DNA of 64,000 nucleotides from Amoeboaphelidium protococcarum. Taxonomy: Eukaryota; Aphelidiomycota; Aphelidea. The DNA is taken from positions 1,488,001-1,552,000 of the forward strand of contig JALECJ010000020.1 of NCBI GenBank assembly GCA_023515745.1, read 5' to 3'. Each line of letters starts with the position of its first letter. The first letter of the stretch is position 1. The position numbers and the translations under genes were made by a program. The notes under the pieces were generated by a model. It searched no databases and was not told the DNA's origin. It saw only the letters and a program-made list of their open reading frames with translations. Shown one piece after another: positions 1 through 13,670 of this stretch.

Positions 1-1
1 T

Positions 2-463
2 CACCATAATCCCCCACTCTGGATGATTGCACAGAACATCTCCATGAAGGATGTGGCCGTGAATGGTACTCTGGGAACTGCATCTGGGCCGCTAATACTT
101 TACGCTATCAATAGATACAAGAGACATGTGCCACTTAATGCATATCAATGGTTCGCTGCTGTTGTAGTCGGCGCGTCATATGGTTATACCAAGTGCTATC
201 AGGCTGCGGAGAGTAGACTATAAGGATACGCGGAGAATGCGCAGGATGTCTAGTATTGGACACAGCGTGCCGAGTATGAGCGAAAGGTGTTGAGTGGAGA
301 GATCGATCCGCGCAAGGAGTTGACCTGGTGGCAATCGCTTATGGAGCGCCTACTTGGACCTAAGCAGTTTGATCCTTTGAAGTTGGAATAACAATATCTC
401 AGTGCTTCATCTTCTTCGTCATCTCTTTAGTCGCAAGGTGATTAAAAGATGGAAGGCAAGTGA
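2..463 (+). CDS. small membrane protein, 5' end uncertain
   Basis: I do not recognise this protein. The frame is open from the window edge to the TGA at 461, with TAA/TAG read as Gln. The first Met is at 23, giving 146 residues, but the frame continues upstream of it (HHNPPLW), so the gene may begin outside the window. There are one or two hydrophobic stretches (around GPLILYAI and WFAAVVVGAS), then a charged tail with WWQSLMERLL and a Ser/Gln-rich end. Size and layout would suit a small organelle-membrane subunit, but nothing proves it. It converges on the rhomboid gene, with 196 bp between stop codons. Confidence 0.55.
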
Positions 464-659
464 TCAAATAAAATAATACTGAAATAAAAAAGTTGATTTG
501 ATATCTATTCTCTACTTTGATTTGTTTACATGTCTTGACGTGTTGACTATTGCAAACGTGGTATAAATGGACGATTGCCTAGTACATTTCTATTTTAATC
601 TACCTAAATGCAAAGCATCTACATGCGAACTGATTGCACAGGCAGTGTACAATATTAAA

Positions 660-2867
660 TCATGAAGTGTAACCGTCGCACCATCCATTTATTGGAATAC
701 AGTCCAAGTATTTACACCATGGACAATTGCTGCCGTTCTAGTACAGGAATGAGTAAAACAACCAGAATAGAAAACCACCCAGTAGAGGAAGGCTCAGAAA
801 TCTGGCCATGCGTTTGATCAGCTTGTCTATTTTCGAGAAGGTGAGTGCTGGCATGAGCAAAAGGCCACTCAATAATCCCGTGACGAATCCACCAATATGT
901 GCAAAGTTGTCAATATAAGGGAGGAGACCAAACGCGACTGATATAATGATCTGCGCCAAATGGATAGATAGCTCTTTCCATCTGTTTTGTACAATTTTGA
1001 AATTGAGGATCAGATCCAACAGCACCACGCCCAATACACCAAAAATCGATCCAGACGCGCCTACAGTGGGCACAGTTTACTCCAAGTCTGCAGCAAAGAG
1101 AAATCCAGCGATACCACTCACAAAGTATATGATCATTATACGCACACTGCCATACGCTTCCTCCATCGCTCTACCCACCTGAATCATGAGCCAGGTGTTC
1201 ATTATGAAATGCACCAGACCGGCATGAAGAAACATGGCCGTAATAAGACGCCACCATTAGTCTGGTACTGAACTCTTCGAGAATCCGCCCATACCGCAAA
1301 AGTCTTGCAAAGTACAAAGATTCCCACTGGTTACATTAAAACCGGTCGCATTGATATTGCTATGTGGAAATCCATTCTGACACACTAGGAAATTACCATT
1401 GATCGACGTATTCTTCATACAGGGTACAAATCGAGCACCACTGGCAATAAGAGTCTATGTATAAGGGCCTATCATAAAATTAGTACTCGGAGGCGCAATC
1501 AACTCACCAGTGTATGAATAATTTAGATAGAACTCATACCCGAGAACAATTAAATTCACAAAACATATAATGTATGTAAAGTAGGGATAATAAGTCTTAA
1601 GCTTTGCCAGCTACTTCCTGACTTTAGGGTCATACAGCGCTTTAGGGATTTTCTTATTAGCCTAAACATGCCTCTTCTTCTCTTTAAAGGCTTGGTTATG
1701 TTCGCCTTCTTGATTATCATCATCACCATCTAACTGCATAGAATACACGCTATCATCATCAGACAATTTATCGTGACTGCCAATTTTTTGTCCATTTTCT
1801 TGCTAATGTTCCCTCTTTGCCATCTCCACTTCATCCATAGTGGCAGATTTCAATGATATTCCATTCTAGGTAGCTTTCCGTCTTCTCCTGACATTCAAGC
1901 CCTTTCGAATGCCTTTGACACGTCGCGCATCTAAAGGTCGCTCATTGAGGAAACGCTGAGGCTGCGCAGATGTTCTTCGCTGCTCCTTTATCATGTCATG
2001 AGCAGAGTACAGTTGACCGGTAAGATCTGCTTAAGCACGCACCACTTTACTACTCTTGACAATTTGCGTGGATGACGATGTTGATGATGGACGATCGCCT
2101 TAAGATTAGCTCGACTTGCGCGAAGTGGAACTAACTCTGCTCAGCTTCTTTTTCTAAATAACGCTATTCTTCTTTTTAGATTAACTTTAACTCCTTGATA
2201 ATGACTTTCGCTTCTTCAACTTGCCTGATGACCGACTAGATTATTTTTCATGCACACCATCATCATCATCATTATTATCATTATCGTCACCTGTGATGCT
2301 AATCGCGTCGTCCAGTATAGTGCGACCGACAGCTTCACCGTTCGCATCATCTGGCAGAAAATCCTCAGTTTCTTCATTGAGAGCTGTCAATTTATTAGTC
2401 TAACCTCGCCCACGTCTGGTTTACTTTAATTAGATATCCGTATCTTCAGAGTTTGAAGTTTCATCGTCATCACCATCATCGGAGTAATCATAGAATTCAT
2501 AATCTCCTACACCGTTCACTGCCATTTCCAACCTCTTCTCCTCCTCTTCAGAAGCGTATGAATAATAATCAAACTCGGAATCTGTATCATCACCTCCAAG
2601 CGAATCTAACTGATCTTCGCCCATTGCAGCTGCATCATCATTATCAATGTAAAAACTATTGTTTCTTTTTTTATTCTGACTTTGCACAGAATTTCTTGAT
2701 TAATCAGCAGTATCACCATCACCACCACCAATGACAGCATTGCTGTTTTAACTAGCGCCACTGTTGGAGATGTAGGAGCGAACCAATTTTGATCTTCTGT
2801 TGCCGGCCTTCACATCATTAATCAAAGCCTTCCGCACATACATACTCTGCGCACTGCCATTCTCCAT
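660..2867 (-). CDS. rhomboid-family intramembrane serine protease
   Basis: One uninterrupted 735-residue frame in code 6. Residues 1 to about 400 are hydrophilic and low complexity, with acidic Asp/Glu/Ser tracts and then Lys/Arg/Ser-rich tracts. A first membrane segment (YFTYIICFVNLIVLGYEF) precedes a lumenal loop. The rhomboid core follows: CGMGGF, then WWRLITAMFLHAGLVHFIMN, the catalytic Ser in GASGSIFG (about residue 604) and the catalytic His in NFAHIGGFVTGLL (about 656). The C-terminus carries CPWCKYLDCIPINGWC, a Cys/Trp motif I know from fungal rhomboids. The family cleaves transmembrane substrates inside the bilayer; substrate and membrane are not evident here. The long acidic cytosolic extension is unusual. 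The ATG at 2867 is the first Met and faces the CHD gene. Confidence 0.9.
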
Positions 2868-3723
2868 ACTTTGAATAAAATGCGATTATTGATTATTATC
2901 AAAGACAAGTGTATATGGAAAGTGAAAATAGAGTATAGATTTGTAATTTACTTACTATCGAAAGAGACCAAGACTTACTGAAAGCGTATGCTCTATTAAA
3001 AACGATCCGTTGCCATGAAACAACGAAACTTTGATCCCACGCGCACACACGATGATGTACTGACTCTATTTGGATAAAAGTATCTATACTGTAGGTGAAA
3101 AGTCTTGAATGTACAGGCAACAATATGATGCTTTACTTATTTACGAAGAATTAAATTTGTAGCTATGAATAGAATACTTATACACGTTGAAAACCTTTAC
3201 GAGTATTTACACACTTTTCAAAAGCCATTATTGCAAAGGAAATATTGAGCTTCAATACTACTACTATATAAATAAACATATTTAGATACAAAAGGCCACC
3301 ATATCTTAACAACACCAAGCTGACTACTGAGACAGCAGGAGGAGCGACGCGCGTTAGGCCGAGTGTAACATCCCTCAGACAGAGAGATGGGCGAGAGGGA
3401 CAACGAGGAGGACGACCCGGCGAGGAGATCAAACGAGCGGGCAGAGCAAGAGAGAGAGAGAGAGAATCTGAATCGGTCCGCACAGAACACGCACGCACGG
3501 CCTGCTCAATCAATCAGGTTCATCACAATTTTCATCTTCTGCTCATCCTCACGTTCATCCGTTCATCCGTTCATTCATTCATCTTGTACACCCTCTATCG
3601 CTCAGTAGCGTTTGTTATCACTGTCTTTGGGAGACAGCATTGAAGAGATAATAGAGTAGATTGAATAACTACATTATACTTACAGAGAAACAGAGAGAGA
3701 GAATTAACAAGGTATACCAACCC
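2868..3723. promoter_or_regulatory. divergent intergenic region between rhomboid and CHD genes
   Basis: 856 bp between two outward-facing start codons, so it should hold both promoters. It contains a GA run (about 3449-3464) and a TTCATCCG/TTCATTCA repeat (about 3551-3585). No coding frame is convincing. Confidence 0.5.
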
Positions 3724-6700
3724 ATGAATAAAGATAGCATGGACATTGAATAGGTATGTCACTTGATTACATTTTTAGTCTCATTATAATCTTTGCGCAC
3801 TTGTATCGATCAATGTGTAGAATTAATAATAGTAAAAGGATCAAGACTCAATGCAAGTGGATACTCCAGTGCAAAATCATTAGAATGGTCATCACACTGT
3901 TATTGCAGCACATAGAAGAGATAGCGGCAGTTCACCGCTGACTGAGGTGTCTGTTGGCTTAGATGAAGAGGGTGTTAATGCTGATCAAGTGGCTGGTTTT
4001 GATAATAACTAAGCTACATCTGGCAATGGTGTCAGCTCAGCGTCCTTGAGCACACTGAATGGTGAACATGCCGGTAATGGTAGTATTAGTAGTAGTAATG
4101 CACCTGCCAAGAGAAAGTCACGTACCATCACGCTGAAGAAAAAGTTGAGAGATTCTTCGTCAAGTCTTCGTCAGAGTGGAGCTTTGGTCGATTATGCTGA
4201 AGGTGATGAAGATGATTATGATGATGATGAGGAAGACCAAGATATTGATGAGTATGGCGATTATGCGGAAGGTTATGATAATGAATTTGGAGAAGATGCA
4301 TATGACCAGTAGCCGCTGGAGTAATAGGAGGAGCGTAGTAGAGTTACCAAGACGTCTGCCAATAAGAAGCGCAAGAGAATGTCTAGAGCTGGTTCTGTTG
4401 GTTCATCTAAGAAGAAGGCGTCATCCTCATCTAATAGTCGCAAGAGCACCTCCAATACCAACGATGTAAACAGTGGTATTGTTCCATTTCCCGATCAGAT
4501 TGTTGAGTTGGATCGCATCATCTACCGTAAATTCTTGCCCAATACTTTGGATGGAGAGGGTGACCAAGGTGGTAGTAGCAATGGTAGCAACAATAAGGAA
4601 ATGTTCCTAGTCAAGTTTGTGGGTAGATCTTATCTGCACTGCGAGTGGGTTGATGAGGCATGGATTCTGAATGATAAACGCGGTAGAGTGAAGTTGAAGA
4701 ATTTTATGGAGCGTACAATCTATGATGTTGGATACCAGCTGCTGAATGAAGATCGTCCGTACAGTGAAGACTGGACCAAGATTGATCGCATATTGGACGC
4801 CAACTACGCGCAGGATCCTTTCGGTTAAACTATGCACAATTGGTATCTGGTCAAATGGACTGGTTTGCCATATGATGCTGCTACTTGGGAGTCTGAGGAC
4901 GTGTTGATGCATGAATGTGATGATGCTGATGAGAAGATCCAGGATTATGAGCATAGATCCATGGTGCCGCATGAGAGAGACGTATCCTTTTATGATAATT
5001 GTCTCCCATTTGGTGTGCGCGCACCTGTCAAGGATTGGAAACCACTGACGGAGAGTCCGTAATTTCTTAATGGAAACACTTTGCGCTCATATCAGGTGGA
5101 GGGTGTTAATTGGCTTTTGTACTGTTGGCATCATGGATAGTCCTGTATTGTGGCGGATCAGATGGGCCTCGGCAAGACTCCAACATCTGTATCATTTTTA
5201 GATCGTCTATATAACACCTATGGTGTTAAAGGGCCATTCCTAGTTGTTGCCCCTCTATCGACTATACCACATTGGCAGCGTACGTTTGAACAGTGGTCCA
5301 ATATGAATTGTGTAGTCTTTCATGGCTCTGCTCAGGCTCGCTCAATTTGCCAGAATTATGAATTCTACTACACTGATGCACAGGGGAAGCGTATTAAAGC
5401 AGTGTATCCTCCAGATTCCAAGTATACGCCTGCTATAGCTGCCAAGGCTTTTAATCAACACAAGTTTGATGTACTGGTCACAACTTTTGAGATGGCCATG
5501 TCCAATGCCAGCCTATTGCGTAATGTTGGCACATGGCGTGTTATGGTGGTGGATGAAGCTCATCGATTGAAGAATAAGTCGAGTAAGATGGCTGAAGTTT
5601 TGCGTTCTTATAGTGTCGAGCATAAACTCTTACTAACTGGAACTCCTATTCAGAACTCTCTCGAAGAGCTATGGGCGATTCTTAATTTTATGGATCCGTT
5701 CAAGTTTCCGGATAACAGTGAGAAGTCATTTCTGACTCAGTATGATTTGAAGAGTGCCAGCGATGTTTAGAGATTACAAGCTCTGTTGAAGCCTCTAATG
5801 TTGCGTCGCTTAAAGGAAGATGTTGATTCGAGTATACCAGTCAAAGAGGAGACTATAATTGAAGTTGAGTAGACTGATATCTAGAGAGCCTATTATAAAG
5901 CGATTCTGGAGAAGAATTTCTTATTTTTGAAGGATGGCACCAAGAGCAAGAATATGCCTAGTCTCATCAACACGATGCTTGAGCTGAGAAAGTGTTGCAT
6001 TCATCCGTTCTTGTTGACTGGCGCTGAGGAGAAGATTGTCGGTCAATACGTTCAACAGTATGATCCTTCCGTTACCATTAGTGCTGCTCAACACCATGAT
6101 GATTATATGTCGGCTTTGCTGAAGAGCTCTGGTAAGATGGTGTTGCTTGATAAGCTCCTTCCTAAGCTTAGGGATGGTAAGCATCGTGTTTTGATATTCT
6201 CACAGATGACCAAGTGTTTGGATATAATCAGTGACTATCTGGCTTACAAGGGATACAAGTATGAGCGCATAGATGGTAGTATTCGAGGTGATCTGCGTCA
6301 GGCTGCCATTGATCGTTATTCTGCACCTGACTCTGATATATTCGCGTTCCTCTTGTCCACCAGAGCAGGTGGTGTTGGTATCAATTTGACTGCTGCTGAT
6401 ACTTGTATCATATTCGATAGTGATTGGAATCCTTAGAATGATCTCCAAGCACAGGCTCGTTGTCACAGAATTGGTTAGACGAAGAATGTGAAGATTTATA
6501 GACTCATCACTAGGAATACTTATGAACAGACCATGTTCTAGAAAGCCGGTATGAAGTTGGGTATTGATAAGGCTGTACTGTCCAAGATTGATGTAGACTC
6601 TGGGTTTGGTGAGTTCAGTTCAAGCACGGGCGGTGTCTCATCCCTCTCCAAGGCGGAGATTGAAGATTTGTTGAAGAAGGGAGCTTATGGTGCCATTGCT

Positions 6701-9379
6701 GATGAAGATGAAGAGGAGTTGAAGAAGTTTTATGAGGAAGACATTGATTAGATCTTGTCTCGTCGAACTCAGGTCATACTCCATGATGGCACGGAGCAGT
6801 AGAAAGTGAAGGGGAACAGTCTCTTTTCCAAGGCCACTTTTCAGCTGGATAATAATCAGGCCGAGCAGTTGGATGTGAATGATCCCGAGTTTTGGGACAA
6901 GTGGGCAAAGAAGGCTAATGTCGATGCAGATAAGTTATTTCAAGAGCAAGAGGCTGAGAAGTTGGCGCAGATTATCGTCGATGAGCCGCGCAAGAGAAAG
7001 AAGGCCCGTGACTCTGTAGCAGGTACAGCAGATGATGATGAAACTATGGGCCAGCAGTCTGATAATGAGTTTGCGGATGATACTTCCACTGCAGAGGCTA
7101 GTAAGATTAAATCGCAAGGTGTACCTATATGGACTACTGCTGATAGAAATAGAATTGAACGATGTTTGATGCTGTATGGCTTTGGCGCGTGGGAGAAGAA
7201 AATGGAGATGTTCCCGAAGAAGACTATGAACGAAGTTAAAGCGGCTGAGATTAGACTTTTGGAATGGTGTCTCGAGAAGGTGCAAGTTGATTTGATGAAG
7301 TCTGTGGGAAGGTTCTCAAAAGATGATCAAAGATTATTTGAAGATGTGGTGAGAGCCATTAAGAGCAACAAATGGGATGTGCCTTCAAATGAGTAGGTGG
7401 CTTAAATGGCTGAAAATTCTTGTGAGCATAGACTTGAACCTAATAACGAAGAACTCCCTATTGACGAGACTTATGGTCGCTATCCATGGCCAGGTGCTAC
7501 TAAAGAGGATCTTATGACGCATCACACCTTTATCGATAGCTGTCCTGAGTCCTATTACGTGCATCTGGACAAGAAGCCTAGAAATATTTTGATCAGAACT
7601 TAGACTATGCATTTATTGAGGCACGATGTATTCGATATTGATACCTTTGCTGTGGGGGATGTATTTGTTCACGCTTCTTCCGCTTCGAATGGTGACCAAT
7701 CTTCAGAGTCTGTAAATTATATGAACATGATCAACAAGTACGAAATATTGTTTTAGAAGAGGAAAGAGAACAAGATATTCCAGCCTCAATGGGAAGAGTA
7801 TTTTGGTAAAGACGAGATTCGCCAGGGATGGGAGACCTGGACAGAGGAGCATGATCGTGATCTCATGCTTGCTACGCTTAAATATGGCTATGCGTAGTAT
7901 GATAAGATTCGGAGCGATCCTATGTTTGTATTTAGTCGTGATATAGAAAGTGCCAGATAAGCAAATGTTGAACTGCCCTTCCCGTCACTGACTGATGTGG
8001 GTACTCGTTTCCGTCGTGTTACTGCCTTTTGCAATAAGTATTATCGCAAGAGAGAAGGTGCGACGTCTACAGAGTTTACATAGAAATCTCTTGCTGATGC
8101 TGATGCAAGTCAGGCTTCGATTGAATTACTCAGTGGCATTGATAATGATCTTGTATGGTCAAAGAAGGCCAAGTCTGACTTCCTTAATGTTTTGAATTAG
8201 CTGGGTATTGAAGAAGATTATGAAGTGGAGATGCCTTTGGAAGAGGCTGAGAAAGCTCCTTGGAGGATTCTTCGTAAAGGGGATGAGACTGCCACAGTAC
8301 TGAAGCGTGACTGGACACAGTTCAAGAAGGAGGCCGAACTGACTGGAAAGTCTGATGAATCTGTAGAAATTGCATTGCACTTATTTTATCGTACAGCTGA
8401 AGAAACGTTGGCTGATAAATTTCCCGATGAAGTTATGGTTGATGGTCAACGCGTGTGGCCAAGAGATCTGCGTCCGAATGAAGATGTTTCCCTGCGTGAT
8501 GATCCATCTGTCCGCCTGAATATCTATGAAAGCAACGGCAAAGTGCTGGATATGAGTGAAGGTGTTGCTCAGGAAAGAATGCGTCGACTTATCAGGCGTA
8601 TCATTCTCATGCATACTATACGCGGCAAAATTCTCACTCTCCCTGATTTGGACCAAGTTTTGTTGAAGGCAAAGTTTAGTTCTGGTCTCCCAAAATGGTG
8701 GGAAGTAGGAGTGCATGACCGTGCTCTGCTTGAAGGAGTGGTGAAGCATGGTTTTACACCTTTGAAGTAGAATATAATACTGTTTGACCAGGATTTGCCA
8801 TTTAGAAAGATCTGTGAAGAAGAGCTGGAGAAGAAGGGATTATTGGAGTAGTTGCCACGTCTGCAGTAGTTGAATACATTGTCTAAGAATGAGCTCAAGG
8901 ATCTAGAAGGCAAACCTGTGGACAACGCCGCAGAAGAGCAATAGATCCTGGGTGGTTAGAACTTGGAGTCTTTTATGGGATGGCCAAAAGATTTGATAAG
9001 GACCAGGCGTATTGAGATTCTAGTGATGCTAGTTATGAAGGAGTTTGATAAGAGCTCAAAGACGAGCATGCCATTCAATCGTGAGAATCGACGCAAGTAT
9101 GAAATTCTGCACATGAGCAGCTCTGCATCGAACATGTCTCCAAGTGGTAAATACGCCTGTGGTGTTGAAGATCTGAATGATTTGGATTATATCAAGGATG
9201 AGACTGTGCTCCAGGCCATCAATCTGTTGAGGGATGAGATTAATTCGCTTAAAGCCAAGTGGGAAGAATCGAATTTGCGTGCTTCGTAGTTGATTGATTT
9301 ATTGCAGTAGTCGTAGTAGTCCTAGTAGTAGTAGTAGTAGCAGTAGTAGTAGCAAGAGTAGCAAGACGATAAAGAATGA
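3724..9379 (+). CDS. CHD-type chromatin-remodelling ATPase, CHD6-9/Kismet-like
   Basis: 1862 residues from two exons: 3724-3753, then 3821-9379 after a 67 nt GTATGT...TGTAG intron in phase 0. After an acidic, Lys-rich N-terminus come two chromodomains (about 270-315, with [17 protein letters not shown]; about 347-390, with [17 protein letters not shown]). The SNF2 ATPase follows: motif I DQMGLGKT (about 458), DEAHRLKN (about 587), [15 protein letters not shown]. The helicase C lobe ends [19 protein letters not shown] and [11 protein letters not shown]. That last motif, together with [21 protein letters not shown], is nearer CHD6-9 than CHD1. A CHD-type SANT-like stretch ([20 protein letters not shown], about 1360) and a polyglutamine tail written mainly in TAG end the protein. 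It should slide or evict nucleosomes at modified histones. Motif I has Gln where Glu is usual. Confidence 0.93.
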
Positions 9380-10332
9380 TAAAGTCATAAATAAAATATA
9401 AAAAGAGTTATCAAGCGTAACATAATTTATGTATCACCTTTAATTCGTGTCTCTCGCGCGCGATAAGCTAAACAAAAGTAACGTTGAAAGATAACACAGC
9501 AATTCGTAAAGTGATACGAAAAACCGCCAGACATGTGTACGCCAGGCTTAGTAGAGCTGACATCCAGATGTATGACGGCAAATCGATATCACTTATAATT
9601 GCACAAAGAGATATCATATAAGATAGTTCGCGAATAAACTAATCAAAATTATTCGGGCGAAAAAAAGCTTATCAAAATTGATCTTCACGACATCAAGCGA
9701 AAGATAAGGGGTTTGACTTTGTTGCCAGGATTATACAGTCCGCATGACAACCGTTTGATCCAGCCTTTTGATACGTCAAATTACTCCACGAGTCATCTCA
9801 CGCAATCTCTTAGATACGAGATAGCGTTACACAATGAGAAATATGATTTTGTTCGATCCAACTTATCTTCAATAATTTACCATTACCATTAAATAATTGC
9901 CAGGGAGTGTGCAAGGAGAGAAAATAGAAAATGCCAGGCGACACGAATTTCGGTTCGCGTTCTAGGCCTTTTTGTACCTTAGCCGAAAAGTTGTTGCAGA
10001 GTGATCGATAATACAAGAGGAAGGGGAAAGTCGACGATTGATCCCATCGATCAAAATGGTACTAGATATAAACCAGAGCTAAATGGAGACTGGTAACGCG
10101 CCTCTATAGAACAAGTCGATGTTATCTCGCACCATTATCGAATGGGCAATGCTATTTTTATCTCTTGTGATAAATAAACGCGATCATCCATCACTATCAC
10201 TCCGCTTAAAATCAGTTCTATCAAGTGAGGCTATTTTTATGAAACACACAATGTACTAGAAATTTAATTATAACTTCTCTTTCCACAATCGACTACTTTC
10301 GTTTATACACAACTATTTAAATTGCAACAGAT
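9380..10332. other. intergenic region upstream of the RhoGEF gene
   Basis: 953 bp between the CHD stop and the RhoGEF start, both on +. It is AT-rich with recurrent GATAAG/CTTATC-like words. I see no tRNA, no repeat array and no convincing gene; it presumably holds the CHD 3' UTR and the RhoGEF promoter. Confidence 0.4.
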
Positions 10333-13300
10333 ATGGCAGAGAAAGCTATTAAGACAGATTCCTTAGATAGAAAAAGAGCATTTTCAGGTCTTCGCGCAGG
10401 GACGTTGCCGAGATTGTAATCGGCTCAGGGTCAGCCATAATCATCACTAATGAAACAAGATAGTAAGAATGGATCTGGTTCAAAGGGAGCGTTAAATATG
10501 GAGAATGGTAGTAACAGCAATTAAGTGCAAAAGAATGGCTCAAGCAAAGATCTAGCTGAATCCGCTGCATAGGGAGGAGAGGGAGTGCGATCATGGTATA
10601 ATCGTTATCGCAAAACTCCATAAGTGTAACCTGCTGCACCTGGAGGTGACAAGACTACAACTCAACAGAAGCCGCAGAGCATGCTGTTTGATGTCAAGAA
10701 ATGGCCGCTGGTAGAATACAATCAAGTAATAGAGGAGGTTCATGATGAGCCACAAAGTCCAAATAAGGGTACCATTGTAGATAAGTTGTGGCAGCGAAAG
10801 AAGAAGGCCCAGAATGCTAGTAAGAAGACACTGACGCTTGATCACGAGAAATTGAATCTGAGCAAAACTGATCGCCGCCGTCAAGAGATCATCTATGAAC
10901 TGATCGTCACTGAACGCGACTATGTCCAGGATATGAAAGTGCTGGCGGATTTGTTTATCAAGAAGATTCGCGATAAGAAACTGCTTTCTCAGTATAATAT
11001 CAGAAAGATCTTCTCAAACGTGGAAGAATTGGCTGGTGTCAATGAGACTTTTTACAACTCGATGTTTGACAAGAGAGCGACTGCATTCGAGCAGGCTCAT
11101 CAGGTGATGCAAGATAAGAATATGACTGAGGCGATGAGACTGGAAAAGGCTTCTGAGGTTATTGTTGGCTACACTGTTGGTGACATCTTCACGCTGCTAA
11201 CTCCGTACTTTCGCTCGTACAGTTTGTACTGCAGTGGTCATACTGAAGCATCGGAGACGCTGAATGCCATACTGAAGATGGCCAAAGCCTCAAAGGAAGC
11301 GCATAAGACTTTGCGGAAGAAGAACATGACTATTAATCCCCGCATAGCCAAGTAGTTGAAGGGAAGTGCACTGGTTGAGGATGATATGGAGTATGACGCG
11401 GAAAAGTAGCGGGAGCGTGCCAAGGAGCTGGCTTTATTCTTATAGTACTGCAGTTTCCGACCTGAATGTAAGAATTTGGATATCTTCTCCTTCTTGATCA
11501 AACCAATCTAGAGATTATGCAAGTATCCGCTGCTATTGAAAGAGATTCTTAAAGTTACAAGTGAGAGTCATCCGGATTACAAGTTGCTGAATGAGGCTAT
11601 GGCTCTGGTGGAAAAGGTGGTAGGTGAAGTGAACGAGCGTAAGAGATTTCATGAAGGTCAGTAGACGCGTATTGTGGACTTGCGTAAGAAATTTGTATTT
11701 GATGGCGCGAACCTGGTCGGTATTGAAGAGGGAAGAGATAAACGCTTTGACTTGATGGGCATTGTATCTAGGCGCCTTATCCGTGAGCTTGGTGAGAATG
11801 GTGAACTATTGGAGGTGAAAGATATAATCCCTGGTAAACCGGTATCATTGAGCCAGACCACTCAACGTTGGCTTCTACTATTTACCGATATACTGATCAT
11901 CAATAAGGTGAGCGAGAAGTCGGTATTCGCAGGTGATGTGTCAAAAGTCAAAGTGAAGTACGTCGTCTCTCTGAGCAATCTAATGTCTGCCGAACGACTT
12001 GAGCAGGATGGAGTGGATACTGTTATATAAATTGGCTCTGAAAAGACGCCGCACTGGGTATTCAAGGTGAAGATACACGAACTGCTGATTCCTAATGAAG
12101 GCTATTCCACAGTGAGGTAGAATGCATAAGTTTAGAAGCAGAGACCAAAAGATGGATATATCTGCTTTGCTTGTCCTACAGAGTATGAGCGTGACTCTTG
12201 GGTCCTTGAACTGAATAAGGTTCTATCTGAGATCAAGAAGGACAAGGAGTAGAGGGAGAAGTTGATTAATGATCGTCCTACTACAGTTGTGGACAAAGAG
12301 ATTAATGATCGTCAGGAGAAAGTCAAGTCCATAGTTGAAAAGTCTGCTTAGAAGGATAAGATTAGATTTGATTCCCCTAATGAAATGGTGGTTGATCTCA
12401 GAGGCACTGAGGAGTTTAAAGTTAAAAAGGCAAATTTTGCGCAGTCACTCAATCCCAACTTGTTTTTATCGAATAAAGTTGATGAAGACGATGGTAGTGG
12501 TAGTAATGGCTTACGGAGAAATTTGTCATCTGAGATACTGGCAATGTCCAATGCAACTCCAAAAACCAAGTTCTTAGAGAATATGGAGGCTCTTGGTTCC
12601 CGCCAGTCTATGGATATATTTGATGATGACGATGAAGATAATGATGATAAAAATGCTAAAAGCGATGATGATGATGTTAATACTAAAGTTGATCAGGGGA
12701 AGTTGGACACTGGTATCGTCTCATAGATCGTATAGCCGTAGTCAAATCAGTCTCAAGTAGAGTCAGGTGAGGCTTAACCTTCTGTAGATTTGAAAAACTA
12801 ATAGAGTCCACCTGCTACTGGAAAAGTCAGACCATCCTTGTCAAGCAAGTCATAGGAGAAGGTTAAAACTTCAATAATGACAATGTTTGACATTGGGCGT
12901 GATTCTAATGCTGGTGATGTTTAAATTAAGACTCAAGGTAAGAAGATTAATATGTCCTCTATTGAAGAGCCTAGTAACTCTGTGGATTAAAATGACGTTG
13001 CCTTGAACAAGGAAGCTGCGTCCGTCATAGTAGCTTCTGAATAACAAAAGGTTGATCCTTCATCTGGGAGCGCGGATCAGTAGTAAGGTCAAACAACACC
13101 GACACAACAAGCGAGCGAGACATAATAATCACCAGTGCAGAAGGATGACGATAATAACAAGAAATAGAAGCGCGTCACTATGTTACTAGAGAAATTTGAG
13201 AGTATCAGCGTGTAATCCATTGACAATCTGGCCAGAAGTTAATCAAAGCTGAATGGATCTAGTTAATAGCTTGCAAGCGGCAATTTAAGAGGTAGTAGAA

Positions 13301-13428
13301 TTCTCAATCCCCCTGCATTGCCTGCCAAGAGCGATAACAAAGGTAAGAAGATGTTCGATAAGATCAAGAATAGCGAAGACCTTCTCAAAAGCTAGCAGAT
13401 TTCCAATTCGGTTGATAATCTGCCATGA
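10333..13428 (+). CDS. Rho guanine-nucleotide exchange factor with DH-PH domains
   Basis: A single 1031-residue frame. The N-terminus is Ser/Asn/Gln-rich. The Dbl-homology domain runs from about 182 to 441: it opens with RRQEIIYELIVTERDYVQDM and ends with the signature helix KPIQRLCKYPLLLKEILK. A PH domain follows (about 450-590), including TQRWLLLFTDILIINKV. The last 430 residues are low complexity, rich in Asp, Asn, Lys and Gln, with no domain I recognise. DH-PH proteins load GTP onto Rho-family GTPases at membranes to control actin and polarity; the target GTPase cannot be read from sequence. No transmembrane segment is seen. Many Gln residues of the tail are TAA/TAG. Confidence in DH-PH is high, in partners none. 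Confidence 0.93.
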
Positions 13429-13670
13429 TGTACCCAGCTGTTGTCGAATAGAAGGCGAATACTGAGTTTGTATGTTTTTGCGTTAAATCAAGCATTTGTT
13501 GAGTGTTGAATGAGAAATTGATGATAAAATATGATGATAATGATCATGATTTACAAATTATCGCCGCTCTTCTCGTTTCTTTAATCGTATTCACTTCTCA
13601 GTTCTCTATTACTTACGAACATTTCCCATAAAGATCCACGGACGGTATTTTGTGATTCTATATAGCATAA

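Noticed and set aside
3724-9379. Many apparent stop codons that make the genes look like pseudogenes
   Set aside because: All are TAA or TAG, TGA is absent inside the frames, and the positions fall on Gln in known families. Code reassignment explains them better than decay.
9940-9970. GGTTCG-containing stretch that recalls a tRNA T-loop
   Set aside because: No matching stem, anticodon arm or A-box around it.
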